IMG/VR virus record: IMGVR_UViG_3300007609_000003
Coordinates: 1-64,000 of that record
From: a virus
Reading direction: 5' to 3' (one strand)
Length of the DNA stretch: 64,000 nt
Shown here: one piece after another, positions 56,160-63,378 of the stretch
How positions within the stretch are numbered: the first letter of the stretch is position 1
How the letters are laid out: the number at the start of each line of letters is the position of its first letter
Translations under genes and position numbers: made by a program
The notes under the pieces: generated by a model
The model's database searches: none
Told to the model about the DNA's origin: nothing
The model's input: the letters and a program-made list of their open reading frames with translations, nothing else

Positions 56160-56184
56160 CATTTGGTTTAGAATCAGTTATATT
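56156..56184 (+). promoter_or_regulatory. Early promoter with TTTAGAATCAG spacer
   Basis: TTGACA (56156-56161), 17-base spacer, TATATT (56179-56184). The leader has AAATGAAAGGAC as at 44.5 and 62.1 kb. Confidence 0.82.
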
Positions 56185-56211
56185 GATACTATCAAATGAA
56201 AGGACTATACT

Positions 56212-56445
56212 ATGTTTTCCATCGAACTCGACGTCTCATACGAATCAACTCATCAAGAAATCGTTGAATTTGCACTTGAACACAACTGTAACGCAACTCT
56301 TGTGACCGAGAATGGTCCAGGCGGCGGAAACCCTGTATACGAATTCGCATCTAATAACATCAAAAGTGTTATGGAATTAACCACCGATATCTATGGTGAA
56401 ACCTTTGACACCGAAACACTCAAGACAATGATCGTGGAGGCTTAA
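56212..56445 (+). CDS. Early hypothetical protein
   Basis: 77 residues, acidic, ferredoxin-like alternation of strands and helices; GPGGGNPVYEF loop. AAAGGAC site. Unknown. Confidence 0.62.
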   Translation: MFSIELDVSYESTHQEIVEFALEHNCNATLVTENGPGGGNPVYEFASNNIKSVMELTTDIYGETFDTETLKTMIVEA

Positions 56446-56447
56446 TT

Positions 56448-56786
56448 ATGTCTATGCATATGATTCGTGGAGTTCAAGTCCACGGTAGATCAAAAAAGAA
56501 ACTTACTCCTAAGGATCGTAAGGCTGCGGTTGAGCATGAAAAGTGGCTTAAGTCTATGGGAGTTGGTAAGACCAAGCAGAAACACGTCAACGAGATCCCT
56601 AACTATAAGACAGGTCCACGTGTAACTTCTGATAAGGTCGCAGGAAACGGTACTGCCCGTGAACCAAACGTCTATAGTGGAGAGCGTCAGCTTCTTGGTA
56701 TTGCTACCATGCATAAGTCAAACATGGTACCGATCTTTGCCGATAAGAAAGAAGATGCGAAAGACATCGCTAGTATGAGACGGTAA
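56448..56786 (+). CDS. Basic conserved phage protein
   Basis: 112 residues, Lys/Arg-rich, VHGRSKKKLTPKDRKAAVEH at the start and VPIFADKKEDAKDIASM at the end. Possibly nucleic-acid binding. I recall similar proteins in marine T4-like phages without known function. Confidence 0.65.
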   Translation: MSMHMIRGVQVHGRSKKKLTPKDRKAAVEHEKWLKSMGVGKTKQKHVNEIPNYKTGPRVTSDKVAGNGTAREPNVYSGERQLLGIATMHKSNMVPIFADKKEDAKDIASMRR

Positions 56787-56791
56787 CCACG

Positions 56792-56819
56792 AATAAATAT
56801 CCTTACAACAAAAGGATAT
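56792..56819 (+). promoter_or_regulatory. Late box AATAAATA joined to an SD-hiding repeat
   Basis: AATAAATA (56792-56799) runs into ATATCCTT (56797-56804), the exact complement of AAGGATAT (56812-56819), which holds the AAGG ribosome site of ATG 56823. Confidence 0.65.
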
Positions 56820-56822
56820 ATT

Positions 56823-57239
56823 ATGTGGCTCTACGAAGATAAAGAATTTACAAGTGAAATGATTGGTGATTACATGGGGTTTGTATATGTAATCACCGAT
56901 AAGTCCAACGGAAAGAAGTACGTTGGAAAAAAACTTTTCAAATCAAAAAGAAGACTTCCTCCGTTAAAGGGGAAAACTCGTAGAAGAATTAAAGTTGTCG
57001 AGACCGATTGGCAGGATTACTTTGGTTCGTCTGACGAGGTAAAGATGTTGGTAGAGGAACACGGAAGAGATAATTTTATTCGCGAGATACTACATCTCTG
57101 TAACACAAAGGGTGAAATGGGATACTTGGAAGCGAAGGTCCAGTTTGATCGAAACGTATTACTCGATGATACTTACTACAATGGCATTATCTCTTGCCGT
57201 ATACATAGGAATCACGTAAAAAGCTTAAAGAAAGGTTGA
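56823..57239 (+). CDS. GIY-YIG-like endonuclease-type protein
   Basis: 138 residues. GFVYVITDKSNGKKYVGKKLF (split: GFVYVITDK, SNGKKYVGKK) has the GIY...YIG strand pair in degenerate form (VYV / YVG), then basic helices with DYFGSSDEVK, EHGRDNFIREIL and a Glu (YLEAKVQFD) at the metal position. No DNA-binding C-terminal domain, so a small Seg-like or repair-type nuclease. Its late box/hairpin control is like that of T4 I-TevI. Confidence 0.72.
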   Translation: MWLYEDKEFTSEMIGDYMGFVYVITDKSNGKKYVGKKLFKSKRRLPPLKGKTRRRIKVVETDWQDYFGSSDEVKMLVEEHGRDNFIREILHLCNTKGEMGYLEAKVQFDRNVLLDDTYYNGIISCRIHRNHVKSLKKG

Positions 57240-57264
57240 CATTTACACTCGACTATGTTATATT
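57236..57264 (+). promoter_or_regulatory. Early promoter
   Basis: TTGACA (57236-57241), 17-base spacer, TATATT (57259-57264). It overlaps the stop of the GIY-YIG-like gene. Confidence 0.78.
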
Positions 57265-57297
57265 AATTATAGAATCAAAACACGATGGAGAAGAGAT

Positions 57298-57543
57298 ATG
57301 ATCATCAAGCGTAAAAGCGTTCTTAGCGGCCTTACTCGTACTATGGATATTCCGGTTAACCCTGATGACTATGCTGCGTGGCAAGCAGGTCATGGTAGCA
57401 TTCAAAACATTATGCCTTACCTCAACGACAACGATCGCGAGTTCATCCTTTCTGGTATCACTCCTGATGAGTGGGACTCTGCTTTCTCTGAGCAGTTAGA
57501 AGATATCATTGCTGACGAAATTGATGATGAGGCTGCATTTTGA
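57298..57543 (+). CDS. Acidic early protein
   Basis: 81 residues. VNPDDYAAWQAGHGSIQNIMPYL followed by REFILSGITPDEWDSAF (split: NPDDYAAWQAGHGSIQN) is a helical pattern known to me from early phage proteins of unknown role. GGAGAAG site. TTGA overlap with the kinase. Confidence 0.65.
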   Translation: MIIKRKSVLSGLTRTMDIPVNPDDYAAWQAGHGSIQNIMPYLNDNDREFILSGITPDEWDSAFSEQLEDIIADEIDDEAAF

Positions 57544-58187
57544 TCGTATTATTTAACGGCCCTCCTGGATCTGGAAAGGATGAAGCTGCAGCCTTCTTTA
57601 AAGGTTACGGCTTTAAACACCTTTCCTTCAAGTACCAACTGTTTAAAGAAACCATTCGATACTTCAAGGTCGACGAAAAGTGGTTCATGGAAGGTTATAA
57701 CAACCGAAAAGAAAAAGAAGCACCTTCCGCTCTACTCGGCCATATGTCTCGGCGCGAGGCAATGATATACGTGTCTGAAGAAGTCATTAAACCAAAGCGT
57801 GGTTTGGATTACTTTGGAAAACAGATCGCAAACGAGATGGACCTATCAAAGGACTACTGTATCTCGGACGGCGGGTTTGTTGATGAACTCATTCCAGTTA
57901 TAAATAGAGTTGGTTCCGATAATTTTGTTTTGGTGCAACTTACTCGAGACGGCTGCGATTACTCTTCAGATTCAAGAAGGTACTTCGACGGCAATCTCCA
58001 CCACGAATACATAAATTCACACGCAACACCAATTCAAAAGAAATATGTTTTGCCACATAAGTTTGATGTGAAAACTTATAGAATTCATAACAACGGCGAG
58101 CTTGGAACCTTTCACAGCGTATTAAAAGATATTTATGAAAAGGAATGCCATGAGCGAGCATCAGGAGCAGAAAAAGAACTCCGCTAA
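57540..58187 (+). CDS. 1: Deoxynucleoside monophosphate kinase, gp1-like
   Basis: 215 residues from TTG 57540 (TTGA overlap). Phosphorylates dNMPs to dNDPs for phage DNA synthesis. P-loop FNGPPGSGKDE at the start, SRREAMIYVSEE, YCISDGGFVDEL and a lid-like basic region match the phage dNMP kinase family. Confidence 0.82.
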   Translation: MIVLFNGPPGSGKDEAAAFFKGYGFKHLSFKYQLFKETIRYFKVDEKWFMEGYNNRKEKEAPSALLGHMSRREAMIYVSEEVIKPKRGLDYFGKQIANEMDLSKDYCISDGGFVDELIPVINRVGSDNFVLVQLTRDGCDYSSDSRRYFDGNLHHEYINSHATPIQKKYVLPHKFDVKTYRIHNNGELGTFHSVLKDIYEKECHERASGAEKELR

Positions 58188-58383
58188 ATCTAAAGTATTT
58201 TGTGAAAACCCCTATGACCTAGAAACTCTTTTTGAATCGTTATCAGTTTCTGCCGATAAGAATAAAGAGTTGCTCTTTATAGATAAATTCATAGCCTATC
58301 TACGGTTGGATCCACAGGTCGATATCACTGAGATAAGCTACAAGATACTTAAAGACCTAGACTTAATAAACGAAGATATGTAA
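58150..58383 (+). CDS. Small hypothetical protein
   Basis: 77 residues from ATG 58150 (AAAGGAA site), inside the kinase end. FIDKFIAYLRLDPQVDITEISYK suggests helices (split: FIDKFIAYLRLD, PQVDITEISYK). Unknown. Confidence 0.6.
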   Translation: MSEHQEQKKNSAKSKVFCENPYDLETLFESLSVSADKNKELLFIDKFIAYLRLDPQVDITEISYKILKDLDLINEDM

Positions 58384-58402
58384 ACAAAGGAAGTACTATA
58401 TT

Positions 58403-58663
58403 ATGTATAATAAGAGTGAAATCGTTGAGACCTTAAAGAATAGCATCTGCAAAGTTGTTTTTACAAAGGTAAACGGTGAAGAGCGCACCATGAGCTGTAC
58501 GCTCAACGAAGAAATTTTACCAGAGATAGTAAAAGAGATCGAAGAAAAAGCTCCACGCGAAAAGAGCAAAGACTCTCTTGCGGTTTGGGATACCGATAAA
58601 GGCGCATGGCGATCCTTTCGTTGGGATTCTCTAAAAGAATTTGAAACGGAAATTCATCTATGA
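58403..58663 (+). CDS. WYL_2/SH3-like small regulatory protein (DUF2693-like)
   Basis: 86 residues. ICKVVFTKVNGEERTMSCTL, SLAVWDTDKGAWRSFRWDSL is the pattern of the small Sm/SH3-fold domain in phages listed as WYL_2. Likely binds nucleic acid or a modified nucleotide; no activity known. Confidence 0.75.
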   Translation: MYNKSEIVETLKNSICKVVFTKVNGEERTMSCTLNEEILPEIVKEIEEKAPREKSKDSLAVWDTDKGAWRSFRWDSLKEFETEIHL

Positions 58664-59613
58664 GTTGCGTATATAAAGGAAAGGTGATAGACACCGATCT
58701 GTCAAAGAATTCAAAAGGCGGTACTGAAATGATGCGTGACCGCCTTGTACGCAACGCAGATCCAGATCTGCTTAAGGAATACGCAATTCATTTATCTCGT
58801 CCACGTGAGATCTACGATGACGTAAAGAATATCTTTTACTGTCATGACCTTGCGATGGATCCTGAGAATAAGATCCTCAAAGATGAAGGTTGGAAAAAGT
58901 TTGACCACTTCGTATTCGTTTCATACTGGCAACGCGACCAATACATCCTACTCTACGGTATTCCGTATTCAAAATGCACTGTTATTCAAAACTCAATTGA
59001 ACTAGAATATACTCCAATTCAAAAACAAACGGATACGATTCGCCTCATTTATCACACTACACCACACCGTGGTCTAGAGCTCGTGTATCCAATTGTAGAT
59101 GCACTCTCAAAGGAATTTGATAACATACATCTAGACGTATACTCTTCGTTCTCAGTGTATGGATGGGATCAACGCGATAAGCCATTCGAGGATCTGTTTA
59201 ATAAAATTAAAGACCACAGTCATATGACATATCATGGCGCCGTAAGTAATGAGAAGGTACTCGATGCTCTACGTGAGTCTCACATATTCCTCTTTCCATC
59301 GATCTGGCAGGAAACGTCGTGTATCGCTATGATTGAGGCCATTCGTTCTGGAGTCCTCGTGGTTCATCCAAGCTACGGTGCTCTACAGGAAACTGCGATG
59401 GATGCAACGATTATGTATGAGTACACCGAGGTTGTAAACGATCATGCAAACATGGCATTTTCAGTCGTCAAGAACCTGCTAAAGGCTCAGAAGTTACAAC
59501 CAGAGCTCTTCAATAATATGACATCTTCAGAGCGCTTTGGTCTGCTAAGAAACGGTATAAATAATTTCACGAATTCATGGAATAATTTATTAAAGGTATT
59601 ACAAAATGGGTGA
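58660..59613 (+). CDS. GT4-like glycosyltransferase
   Basis: 317 residues. GGTEMMRDRLV loop, VFVSYWQRDQY, VIQNSIEL, then IYHTTPHRGLELV and FPSIWQETSCIAMIEAIRSG (the E-x7-E region) follow the GT-B family 4 plan. Separate from the 18-26 kb cluster and encoded among replication genes; it may glycosylate modified DNA bases or a surface glycan. Which one cannot be told. Confidence 0.85.
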   Translation: MSCVYKGKVIDTDLSKNSKGGTEMMRDRLVRNADPDLLKEYAIHLSRPREIYDDVKNIFYCHDLAMDPENKILKDEGWKKFDHFVFVSYWQRDQYILLYGIPYSKCTVIQNSIELEYTPIQKQTDTIRLIYHTTPHRGLELVYPIVDALSKEFDNIHLDVYSSFSVYGWDQRDKPFEDLFNKIKDHSHMTYHGAVSNEKVLDALRESHIFLFPSIWQETSCIAMIEAIRSGVLVVHPSYGALQETAMDATIMYEYTEVVNDHANMAFSVVKNLLKAQKLQPELFNNMTSSERFGLLRNGINNFTNSWNNLLKVLQNG

Positions 59614-59947
59614 ACTGATTACGTTTCCACAGATGAAGCTGGATACTCCTCCACAGTCCGCAGAAGAACTCGCAGAGAAGCTGGCAGATTACAGAACGAG
59701 CTTTTCAAACGACGTTGCGGAACAACTGTGGAATCTAGTCCTACTCGAGATGGTAAGGTCCGGGTGTCGGTTCGAAGAAAATACTGAAGAATACTTTCCT
59801 TCCATCATACTTTTACTTGAAGCTATCCGATCCCTACATCTACACGCAAACGAAATTCATCATCCTCTTCAGGACTTTGCAAAAGATTTCGTTGTTGAAG
59901 AAGATTTAGATGAAGAATCGGTTGACATTAATGAGATTTTAGATTAA
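59606..59947 (+). CDS. Conserved acidic protein
   Basis: 113 residues, helical, acidic C-terminus. LWNLVLLEMVRSGCRFEEN and LLLEAIRSLHLHANEIHH are distinctive. ATG 59606 overlaps the glycosyltransferase stop. Unknown. Confidence 0.6.
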   Translation: MGELITFPQMKLDTPPQSAEELAEKLADYRTSFSNDVAEQLWNLVLLEMVRSGCRFEENTEEYFPSIILLLEAIRSLHLHANEIHHPLQDFAKDFVVEEDLDEESVDINEILD

Positions 59948-59969
59948 TATAAATCTGTACATAACAGAT
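59948..59969 (+). promoter_or_regulatory. Late-like box and hairpin in the rnh leader
   Basis: TATAAATC (59948-59955, last base off consensus) runs into ATCTGT-ACATA-ACAGAT (59953-59969), a 6-bp hairpin. Low support on its own. Confidence 0.4.
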
Positions 59970-59988
59970 ATAAGAGAAACAATATAAC

Positions 59989-60849
59989 ATGGCTATACTA
60001 ATTGACTTTAACCAAGTAATGCTAGCGTCGCTATTCGCCGGCATTGGTAACCACCACAACATTGACGTTGACGAAAATCTTTTACGTCACATGTTCCTTA
60101 ACTCAATTCGCTCAAATCGAAAAAAGTTTAACGAAGAGTTTGGCGAGATCGTAATCTGCGCAGACGGGCAAAAATCGTGGCGTCGAGAAAGCTTTCCATA
60201 CTATAAGGCAGCTCGTCGTAAAACTCGTGAAGAGTCTGAATTGGATTGGAACCACTTGTTTGGTATCATCAATAACATTCGTTCCGAACTCAAGGATTAC
60301 TTTCCATACAAAGTAATTCATATCGACCACTGTGAAGCCGATGACGTAATCGGTACGGTGATCCATAAGTACGGAACAGAACTCAATATTGGCGCCGAAC
60401 AATTCCTCGTTCTCTCAGGAGACAAGGACTACATCCAATTGCACAAGTACGCTAACGTAAAACAGTACGATCCGGTTCGTAAGAAATGGATCCAAAATTC
60501 AAATCCCGATAAATACCTGCAAGAACATGTATTAAAGGGAGATGTTGGAGACGGCGTACCAAATATTCTTTCTGCTGATAACTGTATTGTAATCGGAGAA
60601 CGGCAGAAGCCAATGACGGCAAAAAGAATTGCAAACTTTACTGAGAACCCAGACTCTATGGACTCTCAGACGAAAGCTCGTTTTGATCGTAATACTCTTA
60701 TGATCGACCTTTCTCAAGTTCCTCAGAACTATCAAGAGCAGATACTCTCTGAATACGAAACGGAAAAGGACATCGGGCGTTCCAAGCTGTTCAACTACTT
60801 CGTAGAGAAAAAGTTGAAAAACCTCATCACTGACATACAGGACTTCTAA
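59989..60849 (+). CDS. rnh: RNase H / 5'-3' exonuclease
   Basis: 286 residues (T4: 305). Removes RNA primers of lagging-strand fragments. FEN-type acidic motifs: LIDFNQ, VICADGQKSWRRE, YYKAARRKTREE, HCEADDVIGTVI, VLSGDKDYIQL and GDVGDGVPN. Complete. Confidence 0.93.
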   Translation: MAILIDFNQVMLASLFAGIGNHHNIDVDENLLRHMFLNSIRSNRKKFNEEFGEIVICADGQKSWRRESFPYYKAARRKTREESELDWNHLFGIINNIRSELKDYFPYKVIHIDHCEADDVIGTVIHKYGTELNIGAEQFLVLSGDKDYIQLHKYANVKQYDPVRKKWIQNSNPDKYLQEHVLKGDVGDGVPNILSADNCIVIGERQKPMTAKRIANFTENPDSMDSQTKARFDRNTLMIDLSQVPQNYQEQILSEYETEKDIGRSKLFNYFVEKKLKNLITDIQDF

Positions 60850-61289
60850 TGTTACTATCCCTATCTGAAATTATTGACAAAGCATGCGAATTAAAAACAA
60901 AAGAAGAAAAGGTCGAATGGCTGCAGCAGAACGATGGAGTGCCGCTTCGAACCATTCTTAAGAATACCTATGATAAGAGCGTTGAGTTTCTAATTCCTAG
61001 TACACCACCACCTTGGAAAAAGAATCAGTACATCGGTGTAGAGGGCATGCTATACAAAGAAACCCGCCGTCTACGCATTTTCATAAAAGGTGGCGGATAC
61101 GATGGTTTGGATCAAGTAAAAAGAGAGAACCTTTTTATTAGCTTGCTTCAAGATGTTGATGATAATGACGCGGACCTTTTGTGTAAAATGATTGCTCAAA
61201 AACCACTCAAGGGACTACCAAGATCTGTAGTACAAGAAGCGTTTCCGGACTTAATTCAGACAACAGCAAAAGAGAAAGAGAATGGCTAA
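60849..61289 (+). CDS. Conserved T4-like phage protein of unknown function
   Basis: 146 residues, helical. KTKEEKVEWLQQNDGVPLRTIL and LLCKMIAQKPLKGLPRSVVQEAFP read as a two-domain helical protein known to me from cyanophages next to rnh. One-base overlap with rnh, so possibly a replication accessory. Confidence 0.68.
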   Translation: MLLSLSEIIDKACELKTKEEKVEWLQQNDGVPLRTILKNTYDKSVEFLIPSTPPPWKKNQYIGVEGMLYKETRRLRIFIKGGGYDGLDQVKRENLFISLLQDVDDNDADLLCKMIAQKPLKGLPRSVVQEAFPDLIQTTAKEKENG

Positions 61290-61449
61290 GTCATTTAAAA
61301 AATTTAGAGAAGAATACGACGATGAATGGGGTGATGAAAACGAAGATCGCCGCCGCAATAAAAAGAAGATGAGTATTCAACAGCAGCGTCGTAAAAAGGC
61401 TCAAGAAAAACTTTCTATCTTTGATGAAAATGAAAAACCTGCCAGCTAA
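61282..61449 (+). CDS. 55-residue basic protein with head-targeting-like start
   Basis: ATG 61282 overlaps the upstream stop; AGAAAGAG site. MAKSFKKFREEYDDEW resembles the leader found on the late internal proteins, then a KKMSIQQQRRKKAQEK basic stretch. The early context makes a nucleic-acid-binding role as likely. Confidence 0.55.
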   Translation: MAKSFKKFREEYDDEWGDENEDRRRNKKKMSIQQQRRKKAQEKLSIFDENEKPAS

Positions 61450-61482
61450 ATTTAGCTAACGGTACTTACAAGGTAAAATAAC

Positions 61483-61647
61483 ATGAAAGCTCCACGCGCT
61501 CCGCGCACTCCACCAAAGCGTGCAATCGAGTATTCGACATATGAAGAATATGTTAAGAGTCGGCTTCAACCGACCGGACTCCAACTTCAAGTCATTCCTG
61601 AGAGCTTATACAATACTCTCAAGGAAAATGAAATTAAATCAAATTAG
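61483..61647 (+). CDS. 54-residue protein
   Basis: ATG 61483 after an AAGGTAAA site. Pro/Arg-rich start (KAPRAPRTPPKRA), then a helix. Small but well placed. Confidence 0.55.
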   Translation: MKAPRAPRTPPKRAIEYSTYEEYVKSRLQPTGLQLQVIPESLYNTLKENEIKSN

Positions 61648-61650
61648 GTA

Positions 61651-61679
61651 TTGACATTTGGTGTAAAACGCGTTATATT
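61651..61679 (+). promoter_or_regulatory. Early promoter with downstream repeat
   Basis: TTGACA (61651-61656), 17-base spacer, TATATT (61674-61679). ATTGATTC (61677-61684) and GAATCAAT (61703-61710) form 8-bp arms linking -10/+1 to the ribosome site region. Confidence 0.78.
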
Positions 61680-61713
61680 GATTCTATAAGGTAAAACAAA
61701 AGGAATCAATACA

Positions 61714-62103
61714 ATGGGTACAGCATCAATGATCGGCTACTACAACAAAGAAGACGGCTCGGTTACTGCAACATACTGCCACTACGATGGTTATGTTGCG
61801 TACAACGGCCGTCTTTTAGTTGAAAGCTACAACACTCCACAAAAAGCAAAAGCTGTTGCCAACGCTGGTTATCTTTCAGGTCTCAAGTCCGACCTATATG
61901 AAAGTGTAGTCGAAGCAGTGCATAACGAACCTGCCGTAGAATATGCATCACCGGAAGTATTCCTGCGCTGTGGTGACAATCACGCAGGTGCTGATTATCT
62001 GTACCTCTTTGACGGCGAAGCATGGTTCTTCACAGATACTTCTACGAAACCACGGATGCGACGTTTTGAAGAAGTTGAAATGAATCTTGAAAGTGCAAAT
62101 TAA
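61714..62103 (+). CDS. Conserved early phage protein
   Basis: 129 residues. MIGYYNKEDGSVTATYCHYDGYVAYNG (split: MIGYYNKEDGS, TATYCHYDGYV) and FLRCGDNHAGADYLYLFDGEAWFF; a beta-rich domain seen in other phages, role unknown. AAAAGGAATC site. Confidence 0.65.
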   Translation: MGTASMIGYYNKEDGSVTATYCHYDGYVAYNGRLLVESYNTPQKAKAVANAGYLSGLKSDLYESVVEAVHNEPAVEYASPEVFLRCGDNHAGADYLYLFDGEAWFFTDTSTKPRMRRFEEVEMNLESAN

Positions 62104-62106
62104 CTA

Positions 62107-62135
62107 TTGACATTCTCTTTAGAATCAGATAGATT
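62107..62135 (+). promoter_or_regulatory. Early promoter with TTTAGAATCAG spacer
   Basis: TTGACA (62107-62112), 17-base spacer, TAGATT (62130-62135). Leader contains AAATGAAAAGGAC. Confidence 0.78.
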
Positions 62136-62163
62136 GTATATATCAAATGAAAAGGACTACGTG

Positions 62164-62445
62164 ATGAAAAAGCTGAACCAAACAACTCTGAAGACAATCC
62201 GTACCGCTGACCAAGAAACTCTCAATACTATCATCGCAGAGATCAAAGCTCGTCAACGTTCTATGCAAAAAGAAATTGCTACGAACTTTACGATCGGCGA
62301 TAAGGTTACCTTTAACGCAAAACGCCGTGGGATCGTCGAGGGTTTGATTACGAAAGTAAATCAAAAGACCATCAAGGTAAAGCAAACAAATGGACTTCAC
62401 ACTACATGGTCCGTATCTCCATCACTCTTAAAGAAAGTATCTTAA
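62164..62445 (+). CDS. KOW/SH3-like early protein
   Basis: 93 residues from ATG 62164 (AAAAGG site); the upstream extension would cover the promoter and is rejected. FTIGDKVTFNAKRRGIVEGLITKVNQK (split: IGDKVTFNAKRRG, IVEGLITKVNQK) is an SH3/KOW-like barrel after an N-terminal helix. Confidence 0.65.
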   Translation: MKKLNQTTLKTIRTADQETLNTIIAEIKARQRSMQKEIATNFTIGDKVTFNAKRRGIVEGLITKVNQKTIKVKQTNGLHTTWSVSPSLLKKVS

Positions 62446-62446
62446 T

Positions 62447-63025
62447 ATGAAACTAAACGAAAAACTAATCCTTGTAGATTGCGATGGTGTATTGCTCGAT
62501 TGGCAGTACTCCTTCTATAAATGGATGGCCGCTCGTGGTTATCACCCAATCCTTGAAAATGAATATGATATGGGTAAGACCTTTGACATAACATCCTTTG
62601 AAGCAAAGCAGATGTGTGAATACTTCAACTGCTCTGCTGCAATTGGTTGGTTAACTCCATTCCGAGACGCCGTTAAGTACGTTCGTAAGTTACACGAAGA
62701 TCATGGATATGTATTTCATTGCATTACGTCTCTGTCTACTGATAAGTATGCAGGTAAACTGCGTAAAAAGAACCTTGAAGCCATCTTCGGCAAGAAGGTC
62801 TTTGAAGAAGTTATCTGCCTTGAATGTGGTGGGGACAAGGATGAAGCCCTTGAGCCTTATCGTGATACCGGCTGCGTCTGGGTAGAAGATAAGGAAAGTA
62901 ATGCTGACCTAGGAATTAAACTTGGTCTAAACTCAATGCTTATCGAACATTCACACAATAAAAATTATGTAGGTCCAGCACAAAAAGTTGCGAACTGGAA
63001 GGAAATCTACGAAATGATTGTATAA
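62447..63025 (+). CDS. HAD-superfamily hydrolase
   Basis: 192 residues. LVDCDGVLLDWQ (DxDGV) near residue 10, HCITSLSTDKY (Thr/Ser motif II) and VWVEDKESNADLG (motif IV acidic). Related to 5'-nucleotidase-type HAD proteins of phages; substrate unknown. Stop codon overlaps the late box at 63021. Confidence 0.82.
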   Translation: MKLNEKLILVDCDGVLLDWQYSFYKWMAARGYHPILENEYDMGKTFDITSFEAKQMCEYFNCSAAIGWLTPFRDAVKYVRKLHEDHGYVFHCITSLSTDKYAGKLRKKNLEAIFGKKVFEEVICLECGGDKDEALEPYRDTGCVWVEDKESNADLGIKLGLNSMLIEHSHNKNYVGPAQKVANWKEIYEMIV

Positions 63026-63085
63026 ATAGACTTGAGAATAGGTCATATTATATTATGAGATGGCGGCCTATAGGGTCGCCTTTAT
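63021..63085 (+). promoter_or_regulatory. Late promoter TATAAATA followed by a hairpin
   Basis: TATAAATA (63021-63028). Downstream, GGCG.CC-TATA-GG..CGCC (63062-63080) with a weak T-tract TTTATTATT is either a terminator for upstream RNA or a leader hairpin for the next gene. Confidence 0.6.
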
Positions 63086-63104
63086 TATTAAACAGGAGAC
63101 TTAA

Positions 63105-63338
63105 TTGCCTACTTATAGTTTCAAGAACATCGAAACCAATGAAGAATTTGAACGGATTTTAAGTATGTCTGAGCGTGAGACATATCTCGAAGAAAACCCT
63201 CATGTAAAACAAACTATCAAAAGGGCCCCTTCATTGGGTGACTCAGTTCGCCTTGGTGTAAGAAAACCAGACCAAGGGTTTCGTGAGGTATTGCAAAAAG
63301 CAAAAGTTCATAAACATAACACAATCAACGATTTTTAG
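63105..63338 (+). CDS. Small conserved protein, FmdB-like start
   Basis: 77 residues from TTG 63105 with AGGAG at the right spacing. MPTYSFKNIETNEEFER resembles the opening of small FmdB-type proteins, but no zinc Cys are present. I recall it upstream of phoH or in similar place in marine T4-like phages. Confidence 0.65.
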   Translation: MPTYSFKNIETNEEFERILSMSERETYLEENPHVKQTIKRAPSLGDSVRLGVRKPDQGFREVLQKAKVHKHNTINDF

Positions 63339-63360
63339 GAGCAACATATATTCTCCTAAA
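63334..63360 (+). repeat. Hairpin in the phoH leader
   Basis: TTTAGGAG (63334-63341) and CTCCTAAA (63353-63360), 8 bp perfect with an 11-base loop. The right arm CTCC could also pair with the GGAG of the phoH ribosome site (63368-63374), so two structures compete. Confidence 0.55.
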
Positions 63361-63378
63361 CAATCGCAAGGAGGTTTC

